From Sulfurovum sp. (lineage in GTDB: Bacteria > Campylobacterota > Campylobacteria > Campylobacterales > Sulfurovaceae): DNA of 64,000 bases. The notes below the pieces were generated by a model. It was not told where the DNA came from and made no database searches. It saw only the letters and a program-made list of their open reading frames with translations. Below, piece by piece: positions 28,280-35,955 of this stretch (the stretch's first letter is position 1; every line of letters starts with the position of its first letter). The position numbers were made by a program, and so were the translations under genes. Where the stretch lies: NCBI GenBank assembly GCA_030949725.1, contig JAUZSE010000021.1, positions 1 through 64,000 of the forward strand, in the 5' to 3' direction.

Positions 28280-30055
28280 TTAACACTTAGCACCTTTGAC
28301 TGGACATCCACAATCCATATCTAACACTTTCACATTAGACTCCATGCTGATATCAACTACTTTATTTTTACGAATGTAATCACTCACCACTTCATAGACT
28401 GGACGTATGATTTTTTCATCTAAGTTTTCACCTACATTTTGTAAGTTTCCACCCCATGAAGAGACTCTGTATGTTTTCTTCATATCAATAGGTTTACCAC
28501 CTATCATAAAGTCAGAAATACGCTTACCCGATGGAGCAGAGATAGTGATACTATAACTAGCACCTGTCACCCTACTCATATCACCACCTTGCTGTAAAAG
28601 TGGATTGGCATTAAACACATTATCTGCAATGTCTTCCATGAGATTAAATATAACTTCACCTTTGAGGTCAAAAGTATAGACTTCAGGGTAGGTAATAGCT
28701 GTCATTTCGTACACATTGTCTTTCAGTATGTCTCCACCTGGGAGTACTGTTGTACCCCATCTATAGCCTGGATTGAAATTAATATCAGATTTCATTTCAT
28801 CTTCTATTGCCATACCGATAAGTGAATCAAAGGTAGAGTAAAAGGTATCACGTTTATAAAGTAGACCTTTTGTTGTACCTAGCACTTCATTTAACTCTTT
28901 GTTGTATGGTTTGTACCACTTTTCTACCAAATCTACACCTGCTTTATCCGCAGGGATAAGATTGGAAGCCACAGGCATAAGCTTAAAGTTATAATCAACC
29001 ACTTTTTTATTTTTAATATCTATATCTAATCTGCCTACATACTTACCATGGCTACCCGAAATCAAAATAACCGTATCATTGACGATAATCGGATCAGGAC
29101 TAGGATCATGTGTATGTCCACTTAAGATAAAGTCTACACCTGTCACTTTTTTCGCCAATTCTTGATCCACAGAGAATCCGTCATGACTTAGCACAACAAT
29201 ACAGTCTACTTTTTTCTCTTTACGAAGCATATTTACATACTCTTGTAAAGATTCATGACGTAATCCGAAACTCCAACCCTCTGTAAACTTCTTAGGGTTT
29301 GCAGTAGAGGTAAACGGAAATGACTGTCCGATGATACCTATCTTCGCACCACCAATTTCTTTTATAGAGTATGGAGGGAAGATAAGCTCTTCAAAGTCAT
29401 CAGAAAAAGGATCATTGTCAATCACATTTTGTGAGATAAACTCTCCATCTAGTTTGCCAATGAGTTCATGAACACGTTCTTTACCATAAGTAAATTCCCA
29501 GTGTCCGACCATCACATCTACACCCAAATAGTTTTGCGCATCAACAATGGCTTCACCAGCTGTTTTAAGAGCAACTGCTGTACCTTGCCATGTGTCGCCA
29601 GAATCAAGAAGCAAAACATTTTTTGCCCCTCTTTCTTTTTTCACATGATCTATAATAGGTTTCATATGTGCAATACCACCCATTTTTCCAAACTTTTTAG
29701 CAAGTTCAGAAAAATCATTATGTGTATCAAAATATGCATCTAAGGTACCTGGTTGAATGTTGTAATGCTTTTGAAATGCCTCACCACAGATAAATCCAGG
29801 CGTTCCTACAAGATTCTTCGCAGAAATAAGCGTTGATGGCTCTCTCCAGTAAAGTGGTTTAATGTGTGCATGCATATCACAGATGTGAAGTATCGTTGCC
29901 TTACCTTTTGCCTCAAAATCAACTACATTAGAAAAAGAAAGTTTTTTAATTCTTTCTTTTCCTGCTTCACCTGCAAAAAGATTTGTCCCTCCGACTGCAC
30001 CTAGGAGTCCTAAGGAAGCAGCTATCTGGAGAAAGTCTCGTCTGTCTATTTCCAT
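28280..30055 (-). CDS. soxB: Thiosulfohydrolase SoxB
   Basis: SoxB hydrolyses the terminal sulfonate of SoxY-bound thiosulfate as sulfate, using two manganese ions in the periplasm. The 591-residue protein has a Tat-type signal (IDRRDFLQIAASLGLL). Metal-site motifs of the 5'-nucleotidase-like fold are CDMHAHIKPLYW, LLDSGDTWQGTA, VGHWEFTYG, VLSHDGFS and LSGHTHDPSPDP. GHWEFTYG is characteristic of SoxB. The C-terminal domain contains MEDIADNVFNANPL and ends with a Cys-rich tail (CGCPVKGAKC). It follows soxA by 9 nt. Confidence 0.97.
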   Translation of the reverse strand: MEIDRRDFLQIAASLGLLGAVGGTNLFAGEAGKERIKKLSFSNVVDFEAKGKATILHICDMHAHIKPLYWREPSTLISAKNLVGTPGFICGEAFQKHYNIQPGTLDAYFDTHNDFSELAKKFGKMGGIAHMKPIIDHVKKERGAKNVLLLDSGDTWQGTAVALKTAGEAIVDAQNYLGVDVMVGHWEFTYGKERVHELIGKLDGEFISQNVIDNDPFSDDFEELIFPPYSIKEIGGAKIGIIGQSFPFTSTANPKKFTEGWSFGLRHESLQEYVNMLRKEKKVDCIVVLSHDGFSVDQELAKKVTGVDFILSGHTHDPSPDPIIVNDTVILISGSHGKYVGRLDIDIKNKKVVDYNFKLMPVASNLIPADKAGVDLVEKWYKPYNKELNEVLGTTKGLLYKRDTFYSTFDSLIGMAIEDEMKSDINFNPGYRWGTTVLPGGDILKDNVYEMTAITYPEVYTFDLKGEVIFNLMEDIADNVFNANPLLQQGGDMSRVTGASYSITISAPSGKRISDFMIGGKPIDMKKTYRVSSWGGNLQNVGENLDEKIIRPVYEVVSDYIRKNKVVDISMESNVKVLDMDCGCPVKGAKC

Positions 30056-30064
30056 CTTATCTCC

Positions 30065-30841
30065 TTATCTTTTTAAACCAGGAATAGCAATTTTTTTGCC
30101 TTTCTCTTTAGCCAAAGTAGCAATATACACTTCAAGTGCAATCATCTCTTTAGAACCTATAGGTATCACCTTAAGCAGTGCATTTTTCATACATCCTTGA
30201 AATCTTCTTTGTGGTGTTCTTAGACTAGATTTCGTCATACGGTACGCAGGCCAAGTTCCAGCAACTGCCACTTCTCCCAAATCTGGTAGAGGTTGTGTTC
30301 TAAGTACTTGCCCAACAATGTCAGCAGAGTGACATGAGTTACAAGAAAGTCCTCTTCCTCCACGTGCCGTCAAATATGTCGTCTTTCCTAGTGCATAAGA
30401 AGCTTTGATATGTTCGTCAGCTTCTACATCAATATTGATAAGTTCATCATTTGCTAATGACTTTACATACGCCAACATAGAAAACATTTTTCCAGATTTT
30501 AGTTTTGTTTTCTTTTTACCTTGTTCTACTTGCATGACCTGTAAAACCTGATCAATACCTACAACATTTCCAAGTTTTTTAATATAACGAGGAAACCCTG
30601 CGATATATTTGGGTAAATCTTTCTCTGATACTTCAAGAAACTTAGCTAAAGCTTCTTCTCCACCTAATGCCTCTTCAAGTATCTCGCCACCCTCTTCAAC
30701 ATAAATTTCTGCAGGATTGTTTTCTAACATTTCTGTATACATTGCTCTATCGGCATCACTCATAGCAAACTGCTCTCCAGCGTTAAGCTGAAGCATCGCC
30801 ATAGTTCCCAAGAAAGCTAATGATAATAATACTTTTCTCAT
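30065..30841 (-). CDS. soxA: SoxA, single-haem cytochrome c subunit of SoxAX
   Basis: SoxAX oxidatively joins thiosulfate to the SoxY cysteine. The 258-residue protein has a signal peptide (LSLAFLGTMAMLQLNAG), one haem-binding site CNSCH near residue 165 and the active-site cysteine segment RRFQGCMKNAL, where the cysteine ligates haem and becomes persulfidated in known SoxA proteins. Only one CxxCH is present, so this is the monohaem form. It sits between soxZ (3 nt) and soxB (9 nt). Confidence 0.95.
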   Translation of the reverse strand: MRKVLLSLAFLGTMAMLQLNAGEQFAMSDADRAMYTEMLENNPAEIYVEEGGEILEEALGGEEALAKFLEVSEKDLPKYIAGFPRYIKKLGNVVGIDQVLQVMQVEQGKKKTKLKSGKMFSMLAYVKSLANDELINIDVEADEHIKASYALGKTTYLTARGGRGLSCNSCHSADIVGQVLRTQPLPDLGEVAVAGTWPAYRMTKSSLRTPQRRFQGCMKNALLKVIPIGSKEMIALEVYIATLAKEKGKKIAIPGLKR

Positions 30842-30844
30842 GAC

Positions 30845-31183
30845 TTATCCTTTTGGCTTAAGTTTTTTACTCTTAGAATTTTTCTCACCTGTGTTATCTG
30901 TATAGTCAACCGTTATTTTACCTTTGCCTAGTACTTTCATATTGACTGAGAAATAAGGGTTTGTAGATACTGTTTCCCATACTTTCATCGTCGTAAATGG
31001 TTTTCCATCTAGTGAAAAAGTAATACTATCAATATAGTGTGCTGGTTTAATTTTTCCAGTTTTTTTATTTTTTTGTAATCCTGTATCCATAGGATGAATC
31101 ACTATAAAGTCAACTTTTATAATATCACCTACTTTAAACTTTTTAGGTTTAAATTTAATCATTGATTTTCTTGCTTCTGCCAT
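30845..31183 (-). CDS. soxZ: SoxZ, partner of the SoxY sulfur carrier
   Basis: SoxZ forms the YZ heterodimer that carries the substrate through the Sox cycle. It is 112 residues with no signal peptide, as expected since it travels with SoxY. An immunoglobulin-like beta-sandwich is suggested by VGDIIKVDFIVIHPMDTGL, HYIDSITFSLDGKPF and GKITVDYTDNTGEK. Basic residues are frequent at the C-terminus. Start and stop fit tightly between soxY and soxA. Confidence 0.95.
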   Translation of the reverse strand: MAEARKSMIKFKPKKFKVGDIIKVDFIVIHPMDTGLQKNKKTGKIKPAHYIDSITFSLDGKPFTTMKVWETVSTNPYFSVNMKVLGKGKITVDYTDNTGEKNSKSKKLKPKG

Positions 31184-31261
31184 TTTTATTCCTTTATATT
31201 ATTCATTTTGTACCTTACCTTTTTGGTTCGGAGACTTCTATATATTTGGTCAAAAATTAAA

Positions 31262-31729
31262 TCAACCACACCCACCGATAGTTACTTTTACACTTTTTGC
31301 TGTAGTAAGAAACGAACCATCACTAAGTTCTACAAGTGCTACAACATCTTGTGTACCTGCAAGTTTGATTCTTGTTGCAAAATAACCTTTTGCATTCATT
31401 GGTGTAAGCATGACATCTGCACATCTGGCATTTCCATTTTTTGTACTCAAAACATGTATCGCTTTGACATGATCTGCATCAGTCATCGGACTTTCAACGT
31501 TCACTTTTACAGGAACCACTGCACCATTTTCAGCAATTTCAGGCACTGTAAGTTTGATTTTGTCACTTTGTGTTGCTGCTTTTCCGCCAGTAATAGCTGC
31601 AACTGCTGCATCATACGTTAAGACATTTTTACCCTTAGCTGCATCTTTTGCCAAAAGTGATGATGGCGTTGCTATCGCTGCAACGACTGATGCTGCACAC
31701 ATACTTTTTATAAAATTTCTTCTTTCCAT
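31262..31729 (-). CDS. soxY: SoxY, covalent sulfur-carrier protein
   Basis: SoxY binds sulfur intermediates on a cysteine at the tip of its flexible C-terminus. The 155-residue protein has a Tat-like signal (MERRNFIKSMCAASVVAAI), a beta-sandwich domain with IKLTVPEIAENGAVVPV and the C-terminal carrier arm ending VTIGGCG. The usual motif is GGCGG; here the last glycine is absent because TGA follows directly, so the cysteine is penultimate. Gene order soxX-Y-Z-A-B is intact. Confidence 0.95.
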   Translation of the reverse strand: MERRNFIKSMCAASVVAAIATPSSLLAKDAAKGKNVLTYDAAVAAITGGKAATQSDKIKLTVPEIAENGAVVPVKVNVESPMTDADHVKAIHVLSTKNGNARCADVMLTPMNAKGYFATRIKLAGTQDVVALVELSDGSFLTTAKSVKVTIGGCG

Positions 31730-31748
31730 GTTTATTCCTTTTTTATTT

Positions 31749-32324
31749 TTACTTTTTACTTTTATCTGCCATCACATAAGCAGTATAATCACAAATTTCC
31801 TGCTCATTAAACAACCCTGTAGTTAAATTTACAGTCATATGCGTATTTGCATTGTCTACTCTAGGATCTGCTATTTTTTGGTATACAAACTGTGCATCTC
31901 TTACTTTCGTATCTAGGAACATCGCTTTGTATCCTGTTAAACTAGGACCTATGTTTCCCGCACCTTTAGCACCTTCTATATCATGACAGGCGACACAGTT
32001 TCCATACTGTTTAGGTTTCTTCTTCACTTTTCCATCTTTGCCTGTTTTTTCGACAAATTTAGCTAAGCCTTTAGGTAGTTTTCCTTTTGCTTTTTTACCA
32101 TTGAGGTTGTTAAACATAAAATTCCCTCTTGCAATAGCTTGGGCATCAGTCAAGTCACAAGACTTTGGCATCGTAAACTCTGTTGCACCAGGCATCAAAT
32201 CTTTTTCTATCAGTTTTGTAGCATCTGGCATATCATATGCTTTTGTCAAATCTACAGCACATAAGGCTGCGGAAGCCGATAAAAATAATGAAACACAGGC
32301 AAGATATTTTATTTTTGTATGCAT
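31749..32324 (-). CDS. soxX: SoxX, cytochrome c subunit of SoxAX
   Basis: SoxX provides the electron-accepting haem of SoxAX. The 191 residues include a signal peptide (YLACVSLFLSASAALCA), a single haem site in NCVACHDIEGAKGAG with IGPSLTGY following, and a distal methionine candidate in ANTHMTVNL. It is the first sox structural gene. Its ribosome-binding site AAGGAG lies in the 3' arm of a perfect 9-bp inverted repeat, and a direct repeat typical of OmpR-family sites lies further upstream. Confidence 0.94.
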   Translation of the reverse strand: MHTKIKYLACVSLFLSASAALCAVDLTKAYDMPDATKLIEKDLMPGATEFTMPKSCDLTDAQAIARGNFMFNNLNGKKAKGKLPKGLAKFVEKTGKDGKVKKKPKQYGNCVACHDIEGAKGAGNIGPSLTGYKAMFLDTKVRDAQFVYQKIADPRVDNANTHMTVNLTTGLFNEQEICDYTAYVMADKSKK

Positions 32325-32325
32325 T

Positions 32326-32357
32326 CATACTCCTTTTTATTTGTTTTCAGGAGTATG
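32326..32357 (-). promoter_or_regulatory. Hairpin enclosing the soxX ribosome-binding site
   Basis: On the mRNA the order is CATACTCCT, 14-nt A-rich loop, AGGAGTATG, then AATG with the soxX start. The arms pair perfectly over 9 bp, and the second arm contains the AGGAG Shine-Dalgarno sequence. If folded, ribosome access to soxX would be reduced. The same palindrome could alternatively be a protein-binding operator. Confidence 0.6.
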
Positions 32358-32367
32358 ATAACAAGGA

Positions 32368-32389
32368 AGTGTAAAAAAAGTGTAAAAAA
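32368..32389 (-). promoter_or_regulatory. Tandem 11-bp direct repeat, probable response-regulator site
   Basis: AGTGTAAAAAA occurs twice head-to-tail with no spacer (minus strand TTTTTTACACT twice). Perfect 11-bp periodicity places both copies on one DNA face, the usual arrangement for OmpR/PhoB-family dimers. It lies about 45 nt before the soxX ATG and just after the kinase gene whose regulator partner is of the OmpR family. Confidence 0.55.
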
Positions 32390-32415
32390 GCGAGATAAGT
32401 TTTTATTATTAAATT

Positions 32416-33567
32416 TTATACGTAAAATATGTATTGAAAAGTAGTACCTTCGTTAATTTTGGATTGTACATCAAGTTTAATATTCTCCTCATCAATAATC
32501 TGCTTCACAATATTTAAGCCAATACCAAAGCCTCCTTTGGTTTCATCTTCTCTATAGTAGCGTGAAAATATTTTATCAATATCTTTAATACCTACGCCAT
32601 AATCTTTTACAGTAAATACAATGGTTTCTTTTTCCCTATAGAGTGAGATCTCCACTATAGTGTCCGATAAACTATATTTAATTGCATTTGAAATGGTATT
32701 ATCAACAATACGCTGTAACTTGGTTTTTGAAAAAGTATACTCCAAAGGGATGGTGATATCTGTCTTTAAAGTAATATCTTTTAAATTTGCTACTTCTTTA
32801 AAATAATCCACACGATTTTGTATAAATTGTCCCATAAAGATACTTTGTACCGTACGCTTAACTCTACCTTGTTTTACAAGATAATCCATATCATCATAGA
32901 TGGTAGAAAGTGTTTTTGAAGCAGATTTCATACGTTGTAAGTATTTATTTTCACCATGTTTATTGACAAATAAATCTATGTTGATATTTATGATACTAAG
33001 TGGTGTATTGATTTCATGCATAGAATCTTTAATGAAATTATCTAACTGTCGATTGAGTTTTTCAAAAGGTGAAGAAAAGTTGCGTAACAACAAAAATGAA
33101 AATAAAAACAAAGTAATAACAATAGTTATCATCACGCTAGTTGCCAAATAATAAATATTATTGGCTGTATGTTCAGTGGATACCAATAAGTAATTGGCTG
33201 AAAAATAGTAGTCCGGAGGAAGAATATATATATAATAATAGTGGCTTCCTTTTTTATGAAAGCCTTCAGTAAAGGAAGATGGCTTAAAATCTAAAGTTGA
33301 AAAAATAACCTGATACCTATCACCATAAAGTGCAGATTTATATTCTTTATAGCGAGGAAAATGATAAATCTTATCACTATTATCATAACGTTGCATAGAG
33401 TTTATAATTGTTTTAACCTGTGACTTCAAAGAAAGTTTCACTTTAGCTTCATCTATTTGTAAAAGTAACAATACATAGACAACCAATGGCACGATAAGTA
33501 GTAGTGCTAAGATAGCAGTATAAATGAAAGCATACTTTTTTGCAAATCCTTGAGTATCAAAAATCAA
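32416..33567 (-). CDS. Sensor histidine kinase upstream of sox
   Basis: A 383-residue membrane kinase with one helix at residues 12-34, a periplasmic domain of about 110 residues, a second helix near 145-165 and then HisKA and HATPase domains. The phospho-acceptor box is DSMHEINTPLS, the N box is VDNTISNAIKYS, and the G boxes are KDYGVGIKD and GFGIGLNIV. It overlaps the response regulator gene by 11 nt. Placement 91 nt before soxX on the same strand suggests control of sox by a sulfur or redox signal; the ligand is unknown. Confidence 0.9.
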   Translation of the reverse strand: MIFDTQGFAKKYAFIYTAILALLLIVPLVVYVLLLLQIDEAKVKLSLKSQVKTIINSMQRYDNSDKIYHFPRYKEYKSALYGDRYQVIFSTLDFKPSSFTEGFHKKGSHYYYIYILPPDYYFSANYLLVSTEHTANNIYYLATSVMITIVITLFLFSFLLLRNFSSPFEKLNRQLDNFIKDSMHEINTPLSIININIDLFVNKHGENKYLQRMKSASKTLSTIYDDMDYLVKQGRVKRTVQSIFMGQFIQNRVDYFKEVANLKDITLKTDITIPLEYTFSKTKLQRIVDNTISNAIKYSLSDTIVEISLYREKETIVFTVKDYGVGIKDIDKIFSRYYREDETKGGFGIGLNIVKQIIDEENIKLDVQSKINEGTTFQYIFYV

Positions 33568-34216
33568 TACTATATCCTACACCACGGACATTTTTTATAA
33601 AATCTTTTTCAAGTTTTTTACGTAAATTACCTACTTGTACACGTATATTTGCAGAGTCAACCCACTCACCCCACACTTCTTCCCAAAACATTTCACACCC
33701 CACAACAGAACCTCTTTGCTTAATAAGAAGCTCTAGTATTTTTGTCTCTGTCTTGGCAAGAGAAATACCTTCTCCATTAAGTGTTAGTTTCATTTTTTTC
33801 ACATTATACTTATAGTTAAAAGGCAGTTCTATTAGCTCATCTATAGAAGAAAAACATTGAATCTTAACTACTTGTTCAACACGTAACTTCAACTCTGCTA
33901 GATCAAAAGGTTTACGTATATAATCACAGGCTCCACACTCATATCCCCTGCTTAAATCATCTATATCGGTAAGAGAAGTAATGAAAATGGCAGGTGTTTT
34001 ATTGTCATCTTTTCGTAACTCTGCAAGCATTTCAAAGCCATTTTTTTCTCCAGGAACTTTCACATCCAAAAGAAGTAAATCATAAGGTGTTTCATAAATA
34101 GCATCATAGGCATCATCTGAATTAATAAAACATCTGACCTCATACCCACAATCTTCCAAAAACTCTCTCATGCTTAACGCCAACACCGTTTCATCTTCTA
34201 AAATAAGTATTTTCAT
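33557..34216 (-). CDS. OmpR-family response regulator upstream of sox
   Basis: A 219-residue regulator: receiver domain with acidic pocket (ILEDE), phospho-acceptor in LLLLDVKVPG, switch residues FITSLTD and the KPF motif, then a winged-helix DNA-binding domain (KTETKILELLIKQRG, ANIRVQVGNLRKKLEKD, VRGVGYSIDF). It overlaps both neighbours (4 and 11 nt). The likely target is the 11-bp direct repeat before soxX. Confidence 0.92.
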   Translation of the reverse strand: MKILILEDETVLALSMREFLEDCGYEVRCFINSDDAYDAIYETPYDLLLLDVKVPGEKNGFEMLAELRKDDNKTPAIFITSLTDIDDLSRGYECGACDYIRKPFDLAELKLRVEQVVKIQCFSSIDELIELPFNYKYNVKKMKLTLNGEGISLAKTETKILELLIKQRGSVVGCEMFWEEVWGEWVDSANIRVQVGNLRKKLEKDFIKNVRGVGYSIDF

Positions 34217-35349
34217 CGTACCTCACCTGTCTTTTTTTCTTTATGTGAACTGTCCAATATTATATCTATAAGTTCATTTTTTGTATAGTTGTTGAGCATA
34301 GTATGTGCTTTAGCTTCTAAGTGTAGTTTATCTTCTTTTTGCAATTTAGGTAAAAGTTCTATTAAATCTTTATCTACTTTGCTACGAAAACTTCCATAAG
34401 GATGTTCCCACTGATCTACAACTTTTTCAATGTCATCACTAGAGAATTGTGTAAAAAATGAAATATCTTGTTCATCTTTTTCATAGATTTGTAATGTATC
34501 CTCAGGTATTGCCAATAGATACACACCTATCTGCTTATTTTTACCATTGTACATCGGTTCATAGAGATATAAAATATCCTCTTGATACACATAGTTTTTA
34601 GCTTTTAACGCGTCCCACTTCAACATTTCAATTTTGTCTATAAATTGTTCATTATAATTTTGATTTGCAATAACATATTCATCTAAGATAGGAAAATCAC
34701 GCATAAGTTCAGCCTGTTCAAGATATTTTTCATCCATAAGAGCAAAAAGTTCTATACCTTTTTTACGTAATTTAATAGCAAATTCATCAATAAACTTTAT
34801 GACTTCCAAGTACCCTAAGATTTTATCTCCAGAACGTATGGGGACAGTGGTCTTAAAGGTAAGTAGTCTTCCCGTTTCCATACCTACTTTTGGCTGTTTT
34901 TTTTCATTTACACTATCCAAATCATCTCTAAACCACCAAATGGGCATGCCTTCAAACCCTTCATTCCAACTCCGTGCAAAGATAAAAAAATCAGGGGTCA
35001 AAACTTGTAGACGTAAAGACTTTAAATGTGTATATTTTTTAAAACGATTAGAAATGTTGGAAAGTATTTTATAGCCTCTGCTCTCATTCTCTGAACTAAG
35101 TGCATTTTTTAATTGTCCATCTTCTGAGAGTGCCATAGAAAATGAAAGTAAATCTACCATTTCATAGTCAAGTCCCATTCTAAAATTCTTCACCACACGA
35201 TCACTTAAATTTACTAGCCTTGCTTCTTTATCTTGTCTCACAAAAAAGACAAGAGAGGCAAAAAGTAAAATAAGTATAAGAAAGACTGCATAAAGTAATT
35301 TTTGATTAAATCTACTACTTATACTCTGCCCTTTTTTATTATTCTCCAA
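34213..35349 (-). CDS. Membrane-anchored Cache-like periplasmic sensor protein
   Basis: A 378-residue protein starting with TTG after AAAGGTG. One transmembrane helix (LLYAVFLILILLFASLVFF) is followed by a large periplasmic region with features of a double-Cache/dCACHE fold (DYEMVDLLSFSMALSED, SLRLQVLTPDFFIFARSW, TTVPIRSGDKILGYLEVI). I see no kinase, methyl-accepting or cyclase domain, so it lacks its own output. As first gene of the three-gene sensory operon it probably presents a signal to the kinase, making a three-component system. Confidence 0.75.
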   Translation of the reverse strand: MENNKKGQSISSRFNQKLLYAVFLILILLFASLVFFVRQDKEARLVNLSDRVVKNFRMGLDYEMVDLLSFSMALSEDGQLKNALSSENESRGYKILSNISNRFKKYTHLKSLRLQVLTPDFFIFARSWNEGFEGMPIWWFRDDLDSVNEKKQPKVGMETGRLLTFKTTVPIRSGDKILGYLEVIKFIDEFAIKLRKKGIELFALMDEKYLEQAELMRDFPILDEYVIANQNYNEQFIDKIEMLKWDALKAKNYVYQEDILYLYEPMYNGKNKQIGVYLLAIPEDTLQIYEKDEQDISFFTQFSSDDIEKVVDQWEHPYGSFRSKVDKDLIELLPKLQKEDKLHLEAKAHTMLNNYTKNELIDIILDSSHKEKKTGEVR

Positions 35350-35377
35350 GCTACACCTTTATGAATATGAATCAATT

Positions 35378-35383
35378 ATTATA
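35378..35383 (-). promoter_or_regulatory. Probable -10 box for the sensor/kinase operon
   Basis: The minus strand reads GTATAATAATTG, a perfect TATAAT about 30 nt before the TTG start of the Cache-like sensor. The 35350-35476 gap is shared with the divergent DsrE-like gene, for which TATAAT at 35407-35412 on the plus strand is a candidate. Both assignments rest on sequence match only. Confidence 0.4.
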
Positions 35384-35476
35384 CATTATTTTTATATAAC
35401 TTAAATTATAATATGACATCATACATTTACATATAATTTACTATTTTTAGCTATGATAAAATAAAAAGGATACCTT

Positions 35477-35947
35477 ATGCAAAAAATACTACTTCTCTTA
35501 CTTGCATCTTTTACTCTAATTTTAGCGGAAGAATCTGCTGCCAAAGTTGTGTATGACCTCAGCACCAAAAATATCAAAGCCTTTGAACTAAAAATACTCA
35601 AAGCCATCGTCGCAAACAAAGCCTACTATGAAAGTAAACTCAAAGAACTAGATGTTACCGTGGTCATACATGGAGGTGCATACAAGTACTTTGTTAAAGA
35701 TCCCGTTAATTCCAAATACAAAGATGATAAAGCTCTTTTATCAAACTACAGTGAATTAAAAAAACGTATCAAATCCATGTCAGACACTTATGATGTAGAA
35801 TTTCTTATGTGTGGTGCAGGTATGCCAAAACATGGACTTAGCCCCAAAGATATAGTCAAATTTGTTACAATCATCCCAAACTCAACCATAGGTCTGATTG
35901 ATAAACAAAATGAAGGCTATGCATATATACCAGTAGGAGATAAATAA
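35477..35947 (+). CDS. Secreted DsrE-like protein
   Basis: A 156-residue periplasmic protein with a signal peptide (LLLLLASFTLILA) and a DsrE-type fold: KIVYDLSTKN-like first strand, VTVVIHGGAYKYF, and a conserved cysteine in VEFLMCGAGM. It is a distant paralogue of the DsrE-like protein at 24875, sharing the YDVEF...CG pattern. It is preceded by AAGGAT and is divergent from the sox regulatory operon. A sulfane-sulfur handling role is inferred from family and location. Confidence 0.85.
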   Translation: MQKILLLLLASFTLILAEESAAKVVYDLSTKNIKAFELKILKAIVANKAYYESKLKELDVTVVIHGGAYKYFVKDPVNSKYKDDKALLSNYSELKKRIKSMSDTYDVEFLMCGAGMPKHGLSPKDIVKFVTIIPNSTIGLIDKQNEGYAYIPVGDK

Positions 35948-35955
35948 TGGCAAAG

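Noticed and set aside
26596-32324. Complete sox system including soxCD
   Set aside because: No sulfane dehydrogenase SoxCD genes are present in this window; only the XYZAB part is seen.
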